A stretch of DNA of 64,000 bases from Planktothrix sp. FACHB-1365 (GCF_014697575.1 NZ_JACJSC010000023.1:42446-106445); one strand, 5' to 3'; numbered from the stretch's first letter, positions 49,963 to 60,187 are shown. Made by a program: numbers and translations. The notes: generated by a model not told the origin, from the sequence alone.

Positions 49963-52314
49963 TTATTGACCTTGCCAAACATTTATTTTTTCCTTTACCA
50001 CAATCGATAAAAGTTTGCCATCAGGGCTAAAGCTAATAGATAAACTATCATTACTACTTAACTCGCTAATAGCCTGCTGAGTTGCCAAATTCCAAAATTT
50101 AATTGTGCTATTATAACCCCCATCATAATCAGTTGATGTTAAAGTTGTGCCATCTGGACTAAAAGCAACGCCTACAACTTGTTGTTGATTAGTCTGAAGT
50201 GAAGCCAGAATTTTCCCAGTTGCTACATCCCAAAGTTGAATCGTTCGATCAGAAGCACCACTGGCTAAAATTTTACCATCTGGACTAAAAGCAATACTAT
50301 TAACCTTTGTTGCTCCAGCTAAAGTGGCTTGAAGTTTTCCGGTGCTAACTTCCCAAAGTTTAACATTTCCATCGTTGCTGCCACTGGCTAAAATGTTACC
50401 ATCGGGACTAAAAGCAACTGATCTCACTGGGGCTAAATGTCCTGTAAAATTAGCCAGTTGTTTCCCCGTCGTTATATCAAACAATTTGATTGTGCTATCC
50501 CCAATTCCAGCCACTAAAATTTTACCATCCGGGCTAAATTTTACAGAATGAACCCAATCAGGTGTTGTTAAAGTTGCGATTAATTTTCCCGTCTCAACCT
50601 CCCAAAGTTTGATTGTTGTATCATAACTGCCACTGGCTAATATTTTGCTACCCGGGCTAAACGCGACAGAGTAAACAGAAGATGAATGTCCTGTCAAAGT
50701 CATCCGTTCTTGTCCAATTACATCCCAAAGTTTAATTGTGTTATCATCGCTACCACTAGCTAAGGTTTTACCATCGGGACTGAATGCAACAGAACGAACT
50801 CGGTTTAAATGACCAATAAAGGAATGAATATAACTCGGTTTCACCCAAGAAACAGGGGTGACTGAGACTGGAACTGGAGATGGCTTTTTCGGCGGAGAAG
50901 GAACAACAGCATGGGTCGGGGGTGTGGTGGCGACGGGGGAGACAGTGACAGTGGGGGATGCTAAGGGTGTGGGTTCTGGCGTTGGAGTGACAGTGGGGGA
51001 TGCTAAGGGTGCGGGTTCTGGTATGGGAGGGTTCGTAACGGCTACAGAAGGTTGCTCAACCGTTTCTACGGGGGAAGGATTAGAAGTTGTTAAGTTCTCC
51101 TGAGACTGAACATTCGCCAGAGCATCGATATATTTCCATAATTGAAATTTCCAGACCAGATATAAACTGCTTCCCATTCCTAGAAAAGATCCGAATAAAA
51201 ATAAGGTAATAAATAACTTAAATCCTGATTTTTTAGGGGTGGTTTTAGGAGGAGTAATTGGTTTAACAGGGGTTTTGCTTTTTGTTTGTGAGATAACGGT
51301 TGTATTAATTTTTGGAGGTGGGGGAAGGGGTTTAGATTTAGATTGAGGGGGAATTTTTGGATCGGATACGGATTGAACTACAGTTGATTGAGGGGGTGGA
51401 ACTGTTTTCTGGTTTAAAGCTTTTAATGCTGCTTCAGCAGATGAATAACGATCTTGCCAATCTTCTTTTAAACATTGATTTAAAACTTGTTTTAATTGAG
51501 GATCTTTTAACGGTTGCTTTAAATAGCTTTGCCATTTTTCTATCCAGCTATAACCTTGTTTTAACCAAAGTTCATGGGGGCTAACTCCAGTTAATAACTG
51601 AAAACAAGTAGCGCCCAAACTAAATAAATCACTGGCTGGGTATGCTTCTCCGGCTTGTATTTGCTCAAAAGGTGCATACCCAAAGGAACCTAAACGAGTT
51701 CCGATTTGGGTTGTTACTTTCGCGGTGGCTGATAGTTGTTTAGAAACGCCAAAATCGATTAATACAAATTCTCCTTTACCCCCTGAACGAGAACGTCGCA
51801 TAATATTCTCAGGTTTGATATCCCGATGAATGACTTGTTTACTATGAATATCCTGAAGGACGGGAAGCAGTTCTAGTAGTAAATGTTTAATTTGTTTTTC
51901 ATTCCAAAGTCCTTGAATTTGTAATTCCTGTAATAAGTTTTGACCTTCAATATATTCTTGAACTAAATAAAGTTGTTCTTCAACTTCAAAATAAGCATAA
52001 AGTGTAGGAATATGGGGGTTATTTTCACCTAATGATTGTATTCGTTGAGCTTCTTGCTGAAATAATTCAATTGCTTTTTTTAGAGCCCAGGTTCCTTGTA
52101 CTTTCGCGGCTAACTGTTTAATCACACAAGGCGCATTTAACCGATCTAGATCTTCCCCGCGATAAGTGCGACCAAACCCTCCCTCTCCGAGAAAATCAGT
52201 GGGTCTGTAACGGTCTCGTAATCGTTCAATTAATTTTGTACCACAACTTTGACAGTAGGTTATTCCTTCTGGGTTTTCCGGTTGATCACAGGTTGGATTT
52301 AAACAGCAAACCAT
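49963..52314 (-). CDS. Zinc-ribbon Ser/Thr kinase with membrane helix and 7 WD40 blades
   Basis: 783 residues. N-terminal four-Cys ribbon (MVCCLNPTCDQPEN, then YCQSCG), kinase with LGEGGFGRTYRG, CVIKQL, HRDIKPEN, LIDFGVSKQL and FGYAPFEQIQ. A Pro-rich linker, one membrane helix (LFITLFLFGSFLGMGSSLYLVW), a second Pro/Thr linker with a repeated TPEPTPLASPTVT block, then seven WD40 repeats. The domain order matches the 20285 kinase, so they are paralogues. The propeller would be extracytoplasmic. The linker repeats at ~445-470 look slippage-prone. Confidence 0.9.
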   Translation of the reverse strand: MVCCLNPTCDQPENPEGITYCQSCGTKLIERLRDRYRPTDFLGEGGFGRTYRGEDLDRLNAPCVIKQLAAKVQGTWALKKAIELFQQEAQRIQSLGENNPHIPTLYAYFEVEEQLYLVQEYIEGQNLLQELQIQGLWNEKQIKHLLLELLPVLQDIHSKQVIHRDIKPENIMRRSRSGGKGEFVLIDFGVSKQLSATAKVTTQIGTRLGSFGYAPFEQIQAGEAYPASDLFSLGATCFQLLTGVSPHELWLKQGYSWIEKWQSYLKQPLKDPQLKQVLNQCLKEDWQDRYSSAEAALKALNQKTVPPPQSTVVQSVSDPKIPPQSKSKPLPPPPKINTTVISQTKSKTPVKPITPPKTTPKKSGFKLFITLFLFGSFLGMGSSLYLVWKFQLWKYIDALANVQSQENLTTSNPSPVETVEQPSVAVTNPPIPEPAPLASPTVTPTPEPTPLASPTVTVSPVATTPPTHAVVPSPPKKPSPVPVSVTPVSWVKPSYIHSFIGHLNRVRSVAFSPDGKTLASGSDDNTIKLWDVIGQERMTLTGHSSSVYSVAFSPGSKILASGSYDTTIKLWEVETGKLIATLTTPDWVHSVKFSPDGKILVAGIGDSTIKLFDITTGKQLANFTGHLAPVRSVAFSPDGNILASGSNDGNVKLWEVSTGKLQATLAGATKVNSIAFSPDGKILASGASDRTIQLWDVATGKILASLQTNQQQVVGVAFSPDGTTLTSTDYDGGYNSTIKFWNLATQQAISELSSNDSLSISFSPDGKLLSIVVKEKINVWQGQ

Positions 52315-52514
52315 AATTTTAGCTCTGGTATTAACGTTGATTATCCATCAAAAGGAGTCTGGTCTCCTCTTCTATAATTATACGTTTAATGTTTGAACTT
52401 TATGCCATTCGATCTAACCTTTCTCAAATCCCCCTATTAAAGAGCGCTCGCTGATTCTTGACTAACTTCAATAAAATTGTTAAAATCAATATAATATTGA
52501 GGTTAAATTGCATA

Positions 52515-52853
52515 ATGTTAACTAACTCTCCTCCCCTAATCACTTCGGTTAATAAAGTTAATTATGAAGTGGGGATCAAAAGACTGAAAAATGGGAAATA
52601 TCAAACCTTTGTTTTAGACTATCCCAGTTTAAAAGCATCAGCTAATAGCAGAGATGAGGCCCTCCAAAAATTATCTCAGCGTCTCCAAGCATTTTTTAAG
52701 GATACAGAAATTATTCAATTAGAAATTGAAATTCCTCAACCTGAGCATCCTTGGTTACAATTTGCGGGAATGTTTGAAAATGATCCTCTATTTGAGAAAG
52801 TGTTAGAGGCTATTCAAGATTACCGTAACGAAATTGATGCCGAGGAGGAATAA
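52515..52853 (+). CDS. HicB-like antitoxin of a PIN toxin
   Basis: 112 residues. The N-terminal half (VNYEVGIKRLKNGKYQTFVLDYPSLKASANSRDEAL) resembles the HicB-type alpha/beta fold, and the acidic C-terminus (DYRNEIDAEEE) is typical of antitoxins. It lies 2 bp before the PIN gene. I start at MLTNSPP (52515); the longer frame adds 19 residues without a visible SD. Confidence 0.7.
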   Translation: MLTNSPPLITSVNKVNYEVGIKRLKNGKYQTFVLDYPSLKASANSRDEALQKLSQRLQAFFKDTEIIQLEIEIPQPEHPWLQFAGMFENDPLFEKVLEAIQDYRNEIDAEEE

Positions 52854-52855
52854 TT

Positions 52856-53284
52856 ATGAATTTATGGGTTTTAGATACAGATCATGTTTCTGAATTTCAG
52901 AGAAGGAATTCTAAGGTTGTACAGCGTATTTATAGAATTAATCCCAATAATATAGCTGTTACAATTATTAGCGTAGAAGAACAAGTTAGAGGACAGCTAA
53001 AAGTAATTAACGAGATGAATAACTTGAAATCAGGTGATAGCTTAGTACAAGCTTATGCAAACTTAGGGAAAACAGTGAAATTTTTTCACAATATTCATGT
53101 CCTTGATTTTGATCAGCAAGCTTGTAACTGTTATACAGAATTAAAACGTCAAAAAATTAAGATAGGAACACAAGATTTAAAAATTGCTTCTATTGTTCTG
53201 TCTCAACAAGGAATTTTAGTCACTCGTAACCGGAAAGATTTTGAAAAAATACCGAATTTATTAATAGAAGATTGGACAGTTTAA
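52856..53284 (+). CDS. PIN-domain (VapC-type) toxin
   Basis: 142 residues. PIN ribonuclease with MNLWVLDTDHVSEF (first Asp), SVEEQVRG (Glu), IGTQDLKIASIVL (Asp) and VTRNRKDFEKIP at the fourth site. All key acidic residues are present. Paired with the HicB-like gene. It ends 3 bp before the convergent UbiB-type gene. Confidence 0.88.
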   Translation: MNLWVLDTDHVSEFQRRNSKVVQRIYRINPNNIAVTIISVEEQVRGQLKVINEMNNLKSGDSLVQAYANLGKTVKFFHNIHVLDFDQQACNCYTELKRQKIKIGTQDLKIASIVLSQQGILVTRNRKDFEKIPNLLIEDWTV

Positions 53285-53287
53285 CCC

Positions 53288-54967
53288 TTAACTTTCTGCA
53301 ATGCGATCTAAGCGTTCACGAATAGCCAAATTAAAGAGCGATCGCACCGACATCCATAACCCTAATATTGATAAAAGTAAGACCAATACCGCCCATCCTT
53401 GATAATTTCCAATTAATAAAATCGCTCCCGCAATTAAAGTAAATCCTGTCCAACAGATATAAATTAAACTTTTTAACGCTAAATTAATTCGTTTTAAGGC
53501 GCGATCGCTTTCCACAGACCTGACTCTAATTTGTAACTCGCCTTCTTCCAAACGTTCTTCTAAACGTCGAATTAAAACCTCTGTTTTACTCGGTTGTTGT
53601 AATCTAAATTTAATAAAATCTCGTGCTTGTTTTGCTAACTCTCCGACTAAATTACCCCGTTGTTGAGAAATTGTTAAACTCTTGACAAAGGGTTGAGCAC
53701 AAGCGACTAAACTATATTTAGGGTCTAATGTTCTGGCTAGACCATCTAAGGTGGTTAAAGACTTTAAAATAAACATCATTTGAGCAGGTAAACGAAAGGG
53801 TTGCTGCTCAAACATGATATAAATTTCTTCTTTAATTTGATTAAACATCTGAAAATCAACGGGTTTTTCCGTAAATTCTTCTAATAAAAACTTTACCATT
53901 TTTCTCACGGGTTTCATATCAGATACAGATTCAATTAATCCAATATCAATTAAAGTATCTAGCACCACATCTGTATCTTTTTTTAAGACCGCAAAAAAGG
54001 CTTTAATCATTTGATCTTTGGCTAAAGCTTTGACTTCTGCCATCATGCCAAAATCATAAAAAATTAAATTCCCATCCACACTAACCGCAATATTTCCGGG
54101 GTGAGGATCGGCTTGAAAAAAACCATCCTGAAGAATTTGTTTTAAATAACAACAAATCCCTAACTGATTTAACCGTTTAACATCAATTCCATAGGCTAGT
54201 AATTTGTCTCGATCATCCGCTTTAATTCCCGGTAAATATTGCATTGTTAAAACTTTATGGGTGGTATATTTCCAATACACTTTAGGAACTAAAATACCTG
54301 GATAATTTTTAAAATTTTCTCGGAAGCGATCAGCATTTTTACCTTCTTTAATATAATCAATTTCTTGATATAAAATCATAAAAAATTCATTATATAACTC
54401 ATCAAGATTATAAAGCTTTGACCAACTAAAATTCTGTTGACAAAACTGAATCATTCGTCGGACTGCTTGCATATCTAAATCAAATAATTGTTTTAACCCT
54501 GGACGCTGGACTTTAACAATGACATCTTCTCCGGTATGCAGTCTGGCTTTATGAACTTGTCCTAAACTCGCTGCCGCTAACGGTTGTTCATCAAAATCTC
54601 GATATAATGTAAATAAAGAGTTGCCTAATTCGGCTTCAATAATAGCAACGGCTTGATCACTACTAAAGGGTGGAACTTTATCTTGTAATTTCTCTAATTC
54701 TTCAACATATTCTAAGGGTAAAATATCGGCTCTTGTCGATAAAGCTTGGCCAATTTTAATAAAAGTTGGCCCTAAATCTAACATGGTTTTAACTAACCAA
54801 CGGGCTCGTTTTTGTTTCTGTCGAGAGGTATTATTAGCAAGGCTTCTATCCCACCACAAAAAGAACATAAACAGTCCGCAGGCGGTGAAAACATCTAATT
54901 GTCTCGTTAAGGGAGAATATCGAGTTTTTTGCCAGCGAAGCGGTTTAGAATCAAGTTGAGTGAGCAT
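53288..54967 (-). CDS. UbiB/ABC1/ADCK family atypical kinase
   Basis: 559 residues. The KxGQ motif (FIKIGQALSTRADILP), the Ala-rich loop (AAASLGQVHKA), ADPHPGN and the metal site YDFGMM identify an ABC1/UbiB protein. The C-terminus has two membrane helices (~500-550). In bacteria UbiB supports quinone synthesis; cyanobacterial members are tied to plastoquinone or tocopherol metabolism and stress. The exact target is unknown. Confidence 0.93.
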   Translation of the reverse strand: MLTQLDSKPLRWQKTRYSPLTRQLDVFTACGLFMFFLWWDRSLANNTSRQKQKRARWLVKTMLDLGPTFIKIGQALSTRADILPLEYVEELEKLQDKVPPFSSDQAVAIIEAELGNSLFTLYRDFDEQPLAAASLGQVHKARLHTGEDVIVKVQRPGLKQLFDLDMQAVRRMIQFCQQNFSWSKLYNLDELYNEFFMILYQEIDYIKEGKNADRFRENFKNYPGILVPKVYWKYTTHKVLTMQYLPGIKADDRDKLLAYGIDVKRLNQLGICCYLKQILQDGFFQADPHPGNIAVSVDGNLIFYDFGMMAEVKALAKDQMIKAFFAVLKKDTDVVLDTLIDIGLIESVSDMKPVRKMVKFLLEEFTEKPVDFQMFNQIKEEIYIMFEQQPFRLPAQMMFILKSLTTLDGLARTLDPKYSLVACAQPFVKSLTISQQRGNLVGELAKQARDFIKFRLQQPSKTEVLIRRLEERLEEGELQIRVRSVESDRALKRINLALKSLIYICWTGFTLIAGAILLIGNYQGWAVLVLLLSILGLWMSVRSLFNLAIRERLDRIAES

Positions 54968-55018
54968 GGGAAAGATTAGATAAGAATGAATAAAATTTGA
55001 GCCGTTAGAAATCAGTTT

Positions 55019-56680
55019 TTAGGATTGCATTACTGAGGCATTTATTGAGAATTTTCGAGCTAGGGCACTGCGGGGTAAAACACGCTGAACTTCTTCAACA
55101 GTTGTCGCTCCAGTTGTTACTTTTTCAATGGCAGCCATGCGAAAGGATAAAAAGCCAGTTTCATGTAAATAACGATGTAATTCTGTTAGGGTTCCTTCAT
55201 AAATAATTTGACGAGTTCGATCATCTACAGCTAATAATTCTACTATCGCTTCTCGCCCTGAATAGCCTGAATAAAAGCAGTTAGAACAGCCTCGACCTTT
55301 GCGCCAACTGCTGGGGTTTGCTTCTTTTAATTCTAACCCTAAAAGGTCTAAATCTATCGCCGTTGGGGTATAAGCTTCGGCACAGTGGGGACACACGCGA
55401 CGGGTTAACCGTTGTCCGACAATTCCTAATAAAGCATCACTAATTAATCCCGGATCAGGGCCGATATCTTTTAATCGAGGAATTGCACCAATAGCATCAT
55501 TAGTATGCAAAGTTGTTAACACTAAATGACCGGTTAATGCGGCACGGACAGCAGTATCTGCGGTATCGCGATCGCGGATTTCTCCTACCATAATAATATC
55601 AGGATCTTGTCGCAAAATCGCCCGTAATCCCGCAGCAAATGTCATTCCTGCTCGTTCATGAACTTGAGTTTGAGTAATGCCGGGTAAAACATATTCAACG
55701 GGATCTTCAACCGTAACCACATTAACATTTTCTGTTGCAACGGCTAACAAACTATTATAAAGGGTGCTGGTTTTTCCTGACCCCGTTGGCCCGGTGAAAA
55801 TAATCATTCCCTGGGGTTGACAGAGCCAACTTTTATAAATATTAAGTGTTTTTTCAGAAAAGCCTAAATCCTGTAATCCAGAAAAGGGATTTTCTTGAGG
55901 TAATAATCGAATAACGGCTTTTTCTCCCCCCACACAAGGCAGGGTACTCACGCGCATATCGAGGGCTACTTGTAAGTCTTGTTCAGAGACATAATTCTCT
56001 CCAATTCTACCATCTTGGGGGCGACGACTTTCAGCAATATCCATATTAGACATAACTTTAATTGCCACAATCACTTTGCGTCCAATATCCGCAGGTAAGA
56101 GGGTAATATTGCGAAGTAAACCATCAATTCGATAGCGAACTCTTAAGCCGTCTTGAGAAGGTTCTAAATGAATATCGCTGGCACGATTTCTTAAAGCTCC
56201 TGAAATTAAGGTTTTAATTCGAGTTAGCTGATCGGCTGCTTTTGATAGATATAATTCTGTGGTTTCACTAACATTTTCTGATTCTAATTCTCCCGTTAAA
56301 GGGTTAATTAATGGGGTGGAACTAATGCGATGGGGGTCAAGATTTTGGGCATGATACCAAGCGCGATAACTTTTGTCATCAATGGGGATAATTTTAATAT
56401 CAGAAAAGGTGCGATCGCCCATCATTCTCAAGGCATCCATTGAGACTTCTACCGGACAGCCTAAATAATAACAATTTCGCCATAATAATAACGGAATCAC
56501 GGGGGGTAAAATGTTGCGATCAGGAAATTCTCGAAAAAATCTGAAACTGACATCCCGATCTAATAATTTTAGGTTTAAAATTCCCTGGTCATCAACTAAA
56601 TTTTTTAAAGCTTGTTCACAGGTAATACTTTGATTCCTCAGTTGTTGCCAAGCTGATAAAACGGGTGTGCTTGAAGTCAT
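55019..56680 (-). CDS. GspE/PulE/PilB-family secretion or pilus ATPase
   Basis: 553 residues. Walker A GPTGSGKTSTLYN, Walker B PDIIMVGEIRDRDTADTA, the His box TLHTNDAIGAIPRL and a zinc motif formed by CPHC and CSNC. An N-terminal domain (~1-150) precedes the core. It powers a type IV pilus or type II secretion-like machine. No other pil or gsp gene is adjacent, and it is shorter than typical cyanobacterial PilB, so it may be a paralogue; I leave the symbol blank. Confidence 0.9.
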   Translation of the reverse strand: MTSSTPVLSAWQQLRNQSITCEQALKNLVDDQGILNLKLLDRDVSFRFFREFPDRNILPPVIPLLLWRNCYYLGCPVEVSMDALRMMGDRTFSDIKIIPIDDKSYRAWYHAQNLDPHRISSTPLINPLTGELESENVSETTELYLSKAADQLTRIKTLISGALRNRASDIHLEPSQDGLRVRYRIDGLLRNITLLPADIGRKVIVAIKVMSNMDIAESRRPQDGRIGENYVSEQDLQVALDMRVSTLPCVGGEKAVIRLLPQENPFSGLQDLGFSEKTLNIYKSWLCQPQGMIIFTGPTGSGKTSTLYNSLLAVATENVNVVTVEDPVEYVLPGITQTQVHERAGMTFAAGLRAILRQDPDIIMVGEIRDRDTADTAVRAALTGHLVLTTLHTNDAIGAIPRLKDIGPDPGLISDALLGIVGQRLTRRVCPHCAEAYTPTAIDLDLLGLELKEANPSSWRKGRGCSNCFYSGYSGREAIVELLAVDDRTRQIIYEGTLTELHRYLHETGFLSFRMAAIEKVTTGATTVEEVQRVLPRSALARKFSINASVMQS

Positions 56681-56893
56681 AGGGTTAGCTCTGGGATGAA
56701 GGTGATGAAATTTAAAGTCAAGTTGAGAAATACTGAGACACTAATCGCTCCTCTAAAATAATTATAAAGGGAAGGAATATTTTTTAAACTTTTTTAACTT
56801 CAATCCTTCTCATCTATATCAACAGGACACAATTAACGCATAATAGAGAATGAACTCCCATCGGGCACTGTTATTCGCTCAACTGTTAAATTT

Positions 56894-58582
56894 ATGAAAG
56901 GACGCTCATTTCCTAAAATTTTAGTGATTGGTCTAGTCGTTTTGGGACTCCTGGGAATTGGGGGGTTTTATTGGCTGTCGGGTCAAAATCCCGCCTCCTT
57001 AGTAACAGGTAGCACAAAAACAGCCCCAGAGGCGGCGATGTTTGTTCCTCGAACTGCACCCGCAATGGTTTCATTATTAGTGAATCCAGATCGGTTAGAA
57101 TCCGTTGGAAAGATTTTAACCTTTTCCCAAAAAAGTAATAATAATCGAATTCAACTAAACCCAATTAAAGAAAGTCTTTTAACGAACACAGGGTTAAATT
57201 ATGGTCGGGATATTCAACCTTGGCTAGGAAATGAAATCACTTGGGCATTAGTTACCCCCGATGTAGATCGAGATCCAAATAATGGTCAACAACCGGGGTA
57301 TTTTGTCGCTTTATCAACCAGAAATTCTCAAAAAAGTCAAGAAGTTATAGATCAATTTTGGCAGAAACAAGAAAAAGCCGGATTAGATATTATTTCTGAT
57401 CAATATCGAGGAGTTAAATTAGTTTATCGTAGACCCTTTGAAGGGAATATTGATGATGCACCGAGTTTAGTCACCGCCATGATTAATGATCGCTTTGTGT
57501 TATTTGCCAACTATCCCAAAGTGATGAAAGAAGCGTTGAATACGGTACAAGCTAATCTAAATTTAAGTCAATCGGAATCTTATCAAAAAGCTTTACAAGA
57601 ATTAAAACCCAGGGGAGTTGGATTTGGATTTTTTAATTTAGGAAATTGGCAATTAGTCACTGACCAACCGGAAGAATTTATTAGTCAACAACCCAGTTTA
57701 GCCGTATCTTTAGGAATTAACCCGAAAGGACTTTTAGCAGAAACGACATTAATTACAGCCCTAGAATCAGATACGATTAATCCTTTTCCTGCCTTTTCCA
57801 AACCTGTAGAAGCATTAAACTATATTAGTGCCAATAGTCCCTTATTAATTGCCGGAAAAGACTTAAAACAACTCTGGACAGACTTCTCAAAAATTGTTTC
57901 AGTAAATCCAGCTTTAGCAGAATTTGTTGACCAACCCATAGAGGGAATTAAAACCTTATGGGGGTTAGATTTACCTCAAGATATTTTTAGTTGGGTAACG
58001 GGAGAATATGCCTTAGCGGTTGTTCCTCATGGGGATGAAAACTGGGACTGGGTTTTTGTCGCCGAACGTTCAGAGAATGCGGCTCAATCGATTGAAAATT
58101 TAGATAAAATAGCGACAGCACAAGGCTATAGTGTGGGGTCATTTAATCTTAATAATAATACCCTTTCAGCTTGGACAAAATTAACCCCGGTGGTTTTGGA
58201 GAAAAAGGATAAAACGAAAACCCAAACCCGGTTAATTCAAGCTAATGCAAAAGGAGTCCATTCAACAGTCGGGAAATATGAAATTTTTACCACTTCTGTT
58301 GAAGCTATGGATGAAGCCTTAGAAGTGGCAAAAACGGCAAATATTATTACTCAAGATCCCGATTTTAAAGCCAGTCTTGAAGTCTTACCCCAAACCCATG
58401 ACGGTTATTTCTATCTCAATTGGTTAACCAGTCGAGACTTTTTGAATCAACAATTACCTCTGTTTAAATTAGTGGAACTTTCCGCTAAACCCTTTTTTGA
58501 TAATTTGCGATCGTTTACAATTAGTAGTAGCGATCGCGTGGGAAATGTTCAACACGCAACAGTATTTTTAAGACTGCGTTAG
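56894..58582 (+). CDS. DUF3352 family protein
   Basis: 562 residues. One N-terminal membrane helix (ILVIGLVVLGLLGIGGFYWL), then a large extracytoplasmic part starting APEAAMFVPRTAPAMVSLLVNPDRLE, characteristic of DUF3352. Repeating alpha/beta units (NDRFVLFANYPKVMKEAL; GKYEIFTTSVEAMDEALEVA) suggest an internal duplication. Function unknown; common in cyanobacteria. A strong hairpin lies ~105 bp after the stop. Confidence 0.85.
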   Translation: MKGRSFPKILVIGLVVLGLLGIGGFYWLSGQNPASLVTGSTKTAPEAAMFVPRTAPAMVSLLVNPDRLESVGKILTFSQKSNNNRIQLNPIKESLLTNTGLNYGRDIQPWLGNEITWALVTPDVDRDPNNGQQPGYFVALSTRNSQKSQEVIDQFWQKQEKAGLDIISDQYRGVKLVYRRPFEGNIDDAPSLVTAMINDRFVLFANYPKVMKEALNTVQANLNLSQSESYQKALQELKPRGVGFGFFNLGNWQLVTDQPEEFISQQPSLAVSLGINPKGLLAETTLITALESDTINPFPAFSKPVEALNYISANSPLLIAGKDLKQLWTDFSKIVSVNPALAEFVDQPIEGIKTLWGLDLPQDIFSWVTGEYALAVVPHGDENWDWVFVAERSENAAQSIENLDKIATAQGYSVGSFNLNNNTLSAWTKLTPVVLEKKDKTKTQTRLIQANAKGVHSTVGKYEIFTTSVEAMDEALEVAKTANIITQDPDFKASLEVLPQTHDGYFYLNWLTSRDFLNQQLPLFKLVELSAKPFFDNLRSFTISSSDRVGNVQHATVFLRLR

Positions 58583-58963
58583 TTGATTCAATAAACCAAA
58601 TTTATCGCCTTAATTTAGGAGCAAAAATTAAAGTTTTAGTTAAGAAATTCGATTTCTGTGTAAGTCCTAGCGGTGATGAAACAACAAACCCCATGTAGTT
58701 ACGGACTCTCCTACATGGGGTTATTATTTTTTATGTAAAACCCCTATGAGAGATGGCTTTCTTCTGGTTTGTCCTTGGGGAAAATTTTATAGGGAGCAGC
58801 TTATATGAAATCTTTAAATGTTGGCTACACATCTCCCCCCTTTTTAAGGGGGGTTGGGGGGGATCATCTGTAGCGTTCATAATGGGATTTCATATTAATT
58901 ATTAAACTGTTGAATTAATGGGATCTCAAGTTTTAGATTGATAATTTTAGGGTTTATTTAATG
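58583..58963. other. Gap with two terminator-like hairpins
   Basis: 381 bp between convergent DUF3352 and toxin genes. It contains the T-tract hairpin (58687-58735) and a C6TT-TTT-AAG6 hairpin at 58835-58853, likely for the minus-strand operon. No gene seen. Confidence 0.6.
58687..58735 (+). terminator. Intrinsic terminator after DUF3352
   Basis: AACCCCATGTAG (58687-58698) is exactly complementary to CTACATGGGGTT (58711-58722), followed by an A/T tract ending in six T's. Confidence 0.85.
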
Positions 58964-59362
58964 TTAATCTCCCTTTCCTAAAGCCTTTTGAATAATATCT
59001 TTAGTATCATTATCGGGGGGACGTTTTTCAAAATCTTTATGACTATAGATCCATAACACCTTAATAATTTTCTGTTCATCATTAAATAAATACATCAAGC
59101 GAATTTGTCCTGATGCCCCTAGACCATAAATTAATGAAAGTTTTCTAAATTGCCACCCTTCTTGAATAGGACAATTTTTAGGCAAAGGCTCGTTACGTGA
59201 TTTAGGGAGTTGTGGATCACGAATAATTTCTTCTATCCACTGACTAATAAATTCAATAAATTTTTGCTTCTCTGACTGTGATTTGTATGATTTAACTATT
59301 TTTCCAAGAGTTCGTAGAAAATTTTCTTCTTTTTCAAGAGAGAAGGGAACTAAGCCAGTCAT
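58964..59362 (-). CDS. RelE/HigB-like toxin of a Panacea system
   Basis: 132 residues. The C-terminal half (EGWQFRKLSLIYGLGASGQIRLMYLFNDEQ, split here as a RelE-type GxxRxxyl pattern) and KVLWIYSHKDFEKRPPD fit the RelE/HigB fold. An AGGAG SD lies 7 nt before the ATG, inside the end of the Panacea gene. The first ~70 residues are helical. I infer an mRNA-targeting toxin neutralised by the Panacea protein. Confidence 0.75.
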   Translation of the reverse strand: MTGLVPFSLEKEENFLRTLGKIVKSYKSQSEKQKFIEFISQWIEEIIRDPQLPKSRNEPLPKNCPIQEGWQFRKLSLIYGLGASGQIRLMYLFNDEQKIIKVLWIYSHKDFEKRPPDNDTKDIIQKALGKGD

Positions 59363-59924
59363 AGACTTCTCCTTGCTTTACATATTCAGGGGAACTCTTG
59401 GGGGTAAATGCTTTCTGAAGAAGATAGGAAACAATAGTTTTATAGTCAGGATGATTTTGTTCTATTTCTTCTAGCTTTTCCTGTCCTAAAGCTTTCATAT
59501 CATCCTGTGAGATGGGCTCGGTTGAACGAGCTTCTTTAGGGAGTCCTTTACGCGCATTGATCCAAGGAAACTCTAAATGGGTCATGCCACTAAGATAGTA
59601 AGCATGATGCTCACCAAAATATTGCCAAACTTCCTCTAAAAGTTCTTTTTTCTCTTGACAAATATTTTCTAAAAAATCTGGCTCAGGAATATCTAGCTGC
59701 TGTGCTTCAAAACAGCTATAAAACTGATAAGCATTAGGACAGACAGGGCCATAACGCCAAGCCTGAATTTCCTCTTTAAATAAAGGTTGATCAAAAAGAG
59801 CTAAATGAAGGCTTTGAGCATAGTAGAGCAATTTTTGAACCTTCATGTTTGTCATGTCGGCTTCTTTCTCATCTTCATAAGCTTTGATGATGAAATATTT
59901 AGCGACATCAAGGCAACTCAACAT
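59334..59924 (-). CDS. Panacea-domain (DUF4065) antitoxin
   Basis: 196 residues. Signature MLSCLDVAKYFIIKAYEDE, then MTNMKVQKLLYYAQSLHLAL, AWRYGPVCPNAYQFY and LSGMTHLEFPWINARKG. Panacea proteins neutralise many unrelated toxins, often via chaperone-like control. Start at 59924 has a very strong SD (GGGGGGAGG at 59928-59936); the longer frame from 60041 has none. It overlaps the toxin gene by 29 bp. Confidence 0.88.
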   Translation of the reverse strand: MLSCLDVAKYFIIKAYEDEKEADMTNMKVQKLLYYAQSLHLALFDQPLFKEEIQAWRYGPVCPNAYQFYSCFEAQQLDIPEPDFLENICQEKKELLEEVWQYFGEHHAYYLSGMTHLEFPWINARKGLPKEARSTEPISQDDMKALGQEKLEEIEQNHPDYKTIVSYLLQKAFTPKSSPEYVKQGEVYDWLSSLLS

Positions 59925-60163
59925 AAGCCTCCCCCCTTCGGCATCTTTAAGCTTGCTGTTTTCATTATACCAACTCTCAAAAAAATTGTTAAGATTAAAG
60001 ATTAACTGTTTTTTCAAGTGTGTGCTTAAAACTAGAAGCAAAGATGAAAACCGACTGAATAAAGGGCTAGATTTCAGCCTCTGAAGATTTGTCTAAGTTC
60101 ACTAAGGGTAAGGCAATAGTTGGGTAGTTTTACGATGGACTATACACCCAAAAAAATCAAGAT

Positions 60164-60180
60164 GGTGGGCATAGCCCACC
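60164..60180 (-). terminator. Hairpin after the aminotransferase
   Basis: GGTGGGC-ATA-GCCCACC, a perfect 7-bp stem 8 bp beyond the aminotransferase stop. No T-tract. Confidence 0.5.
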
Positions 60181-60187
60181 GGAGAAG

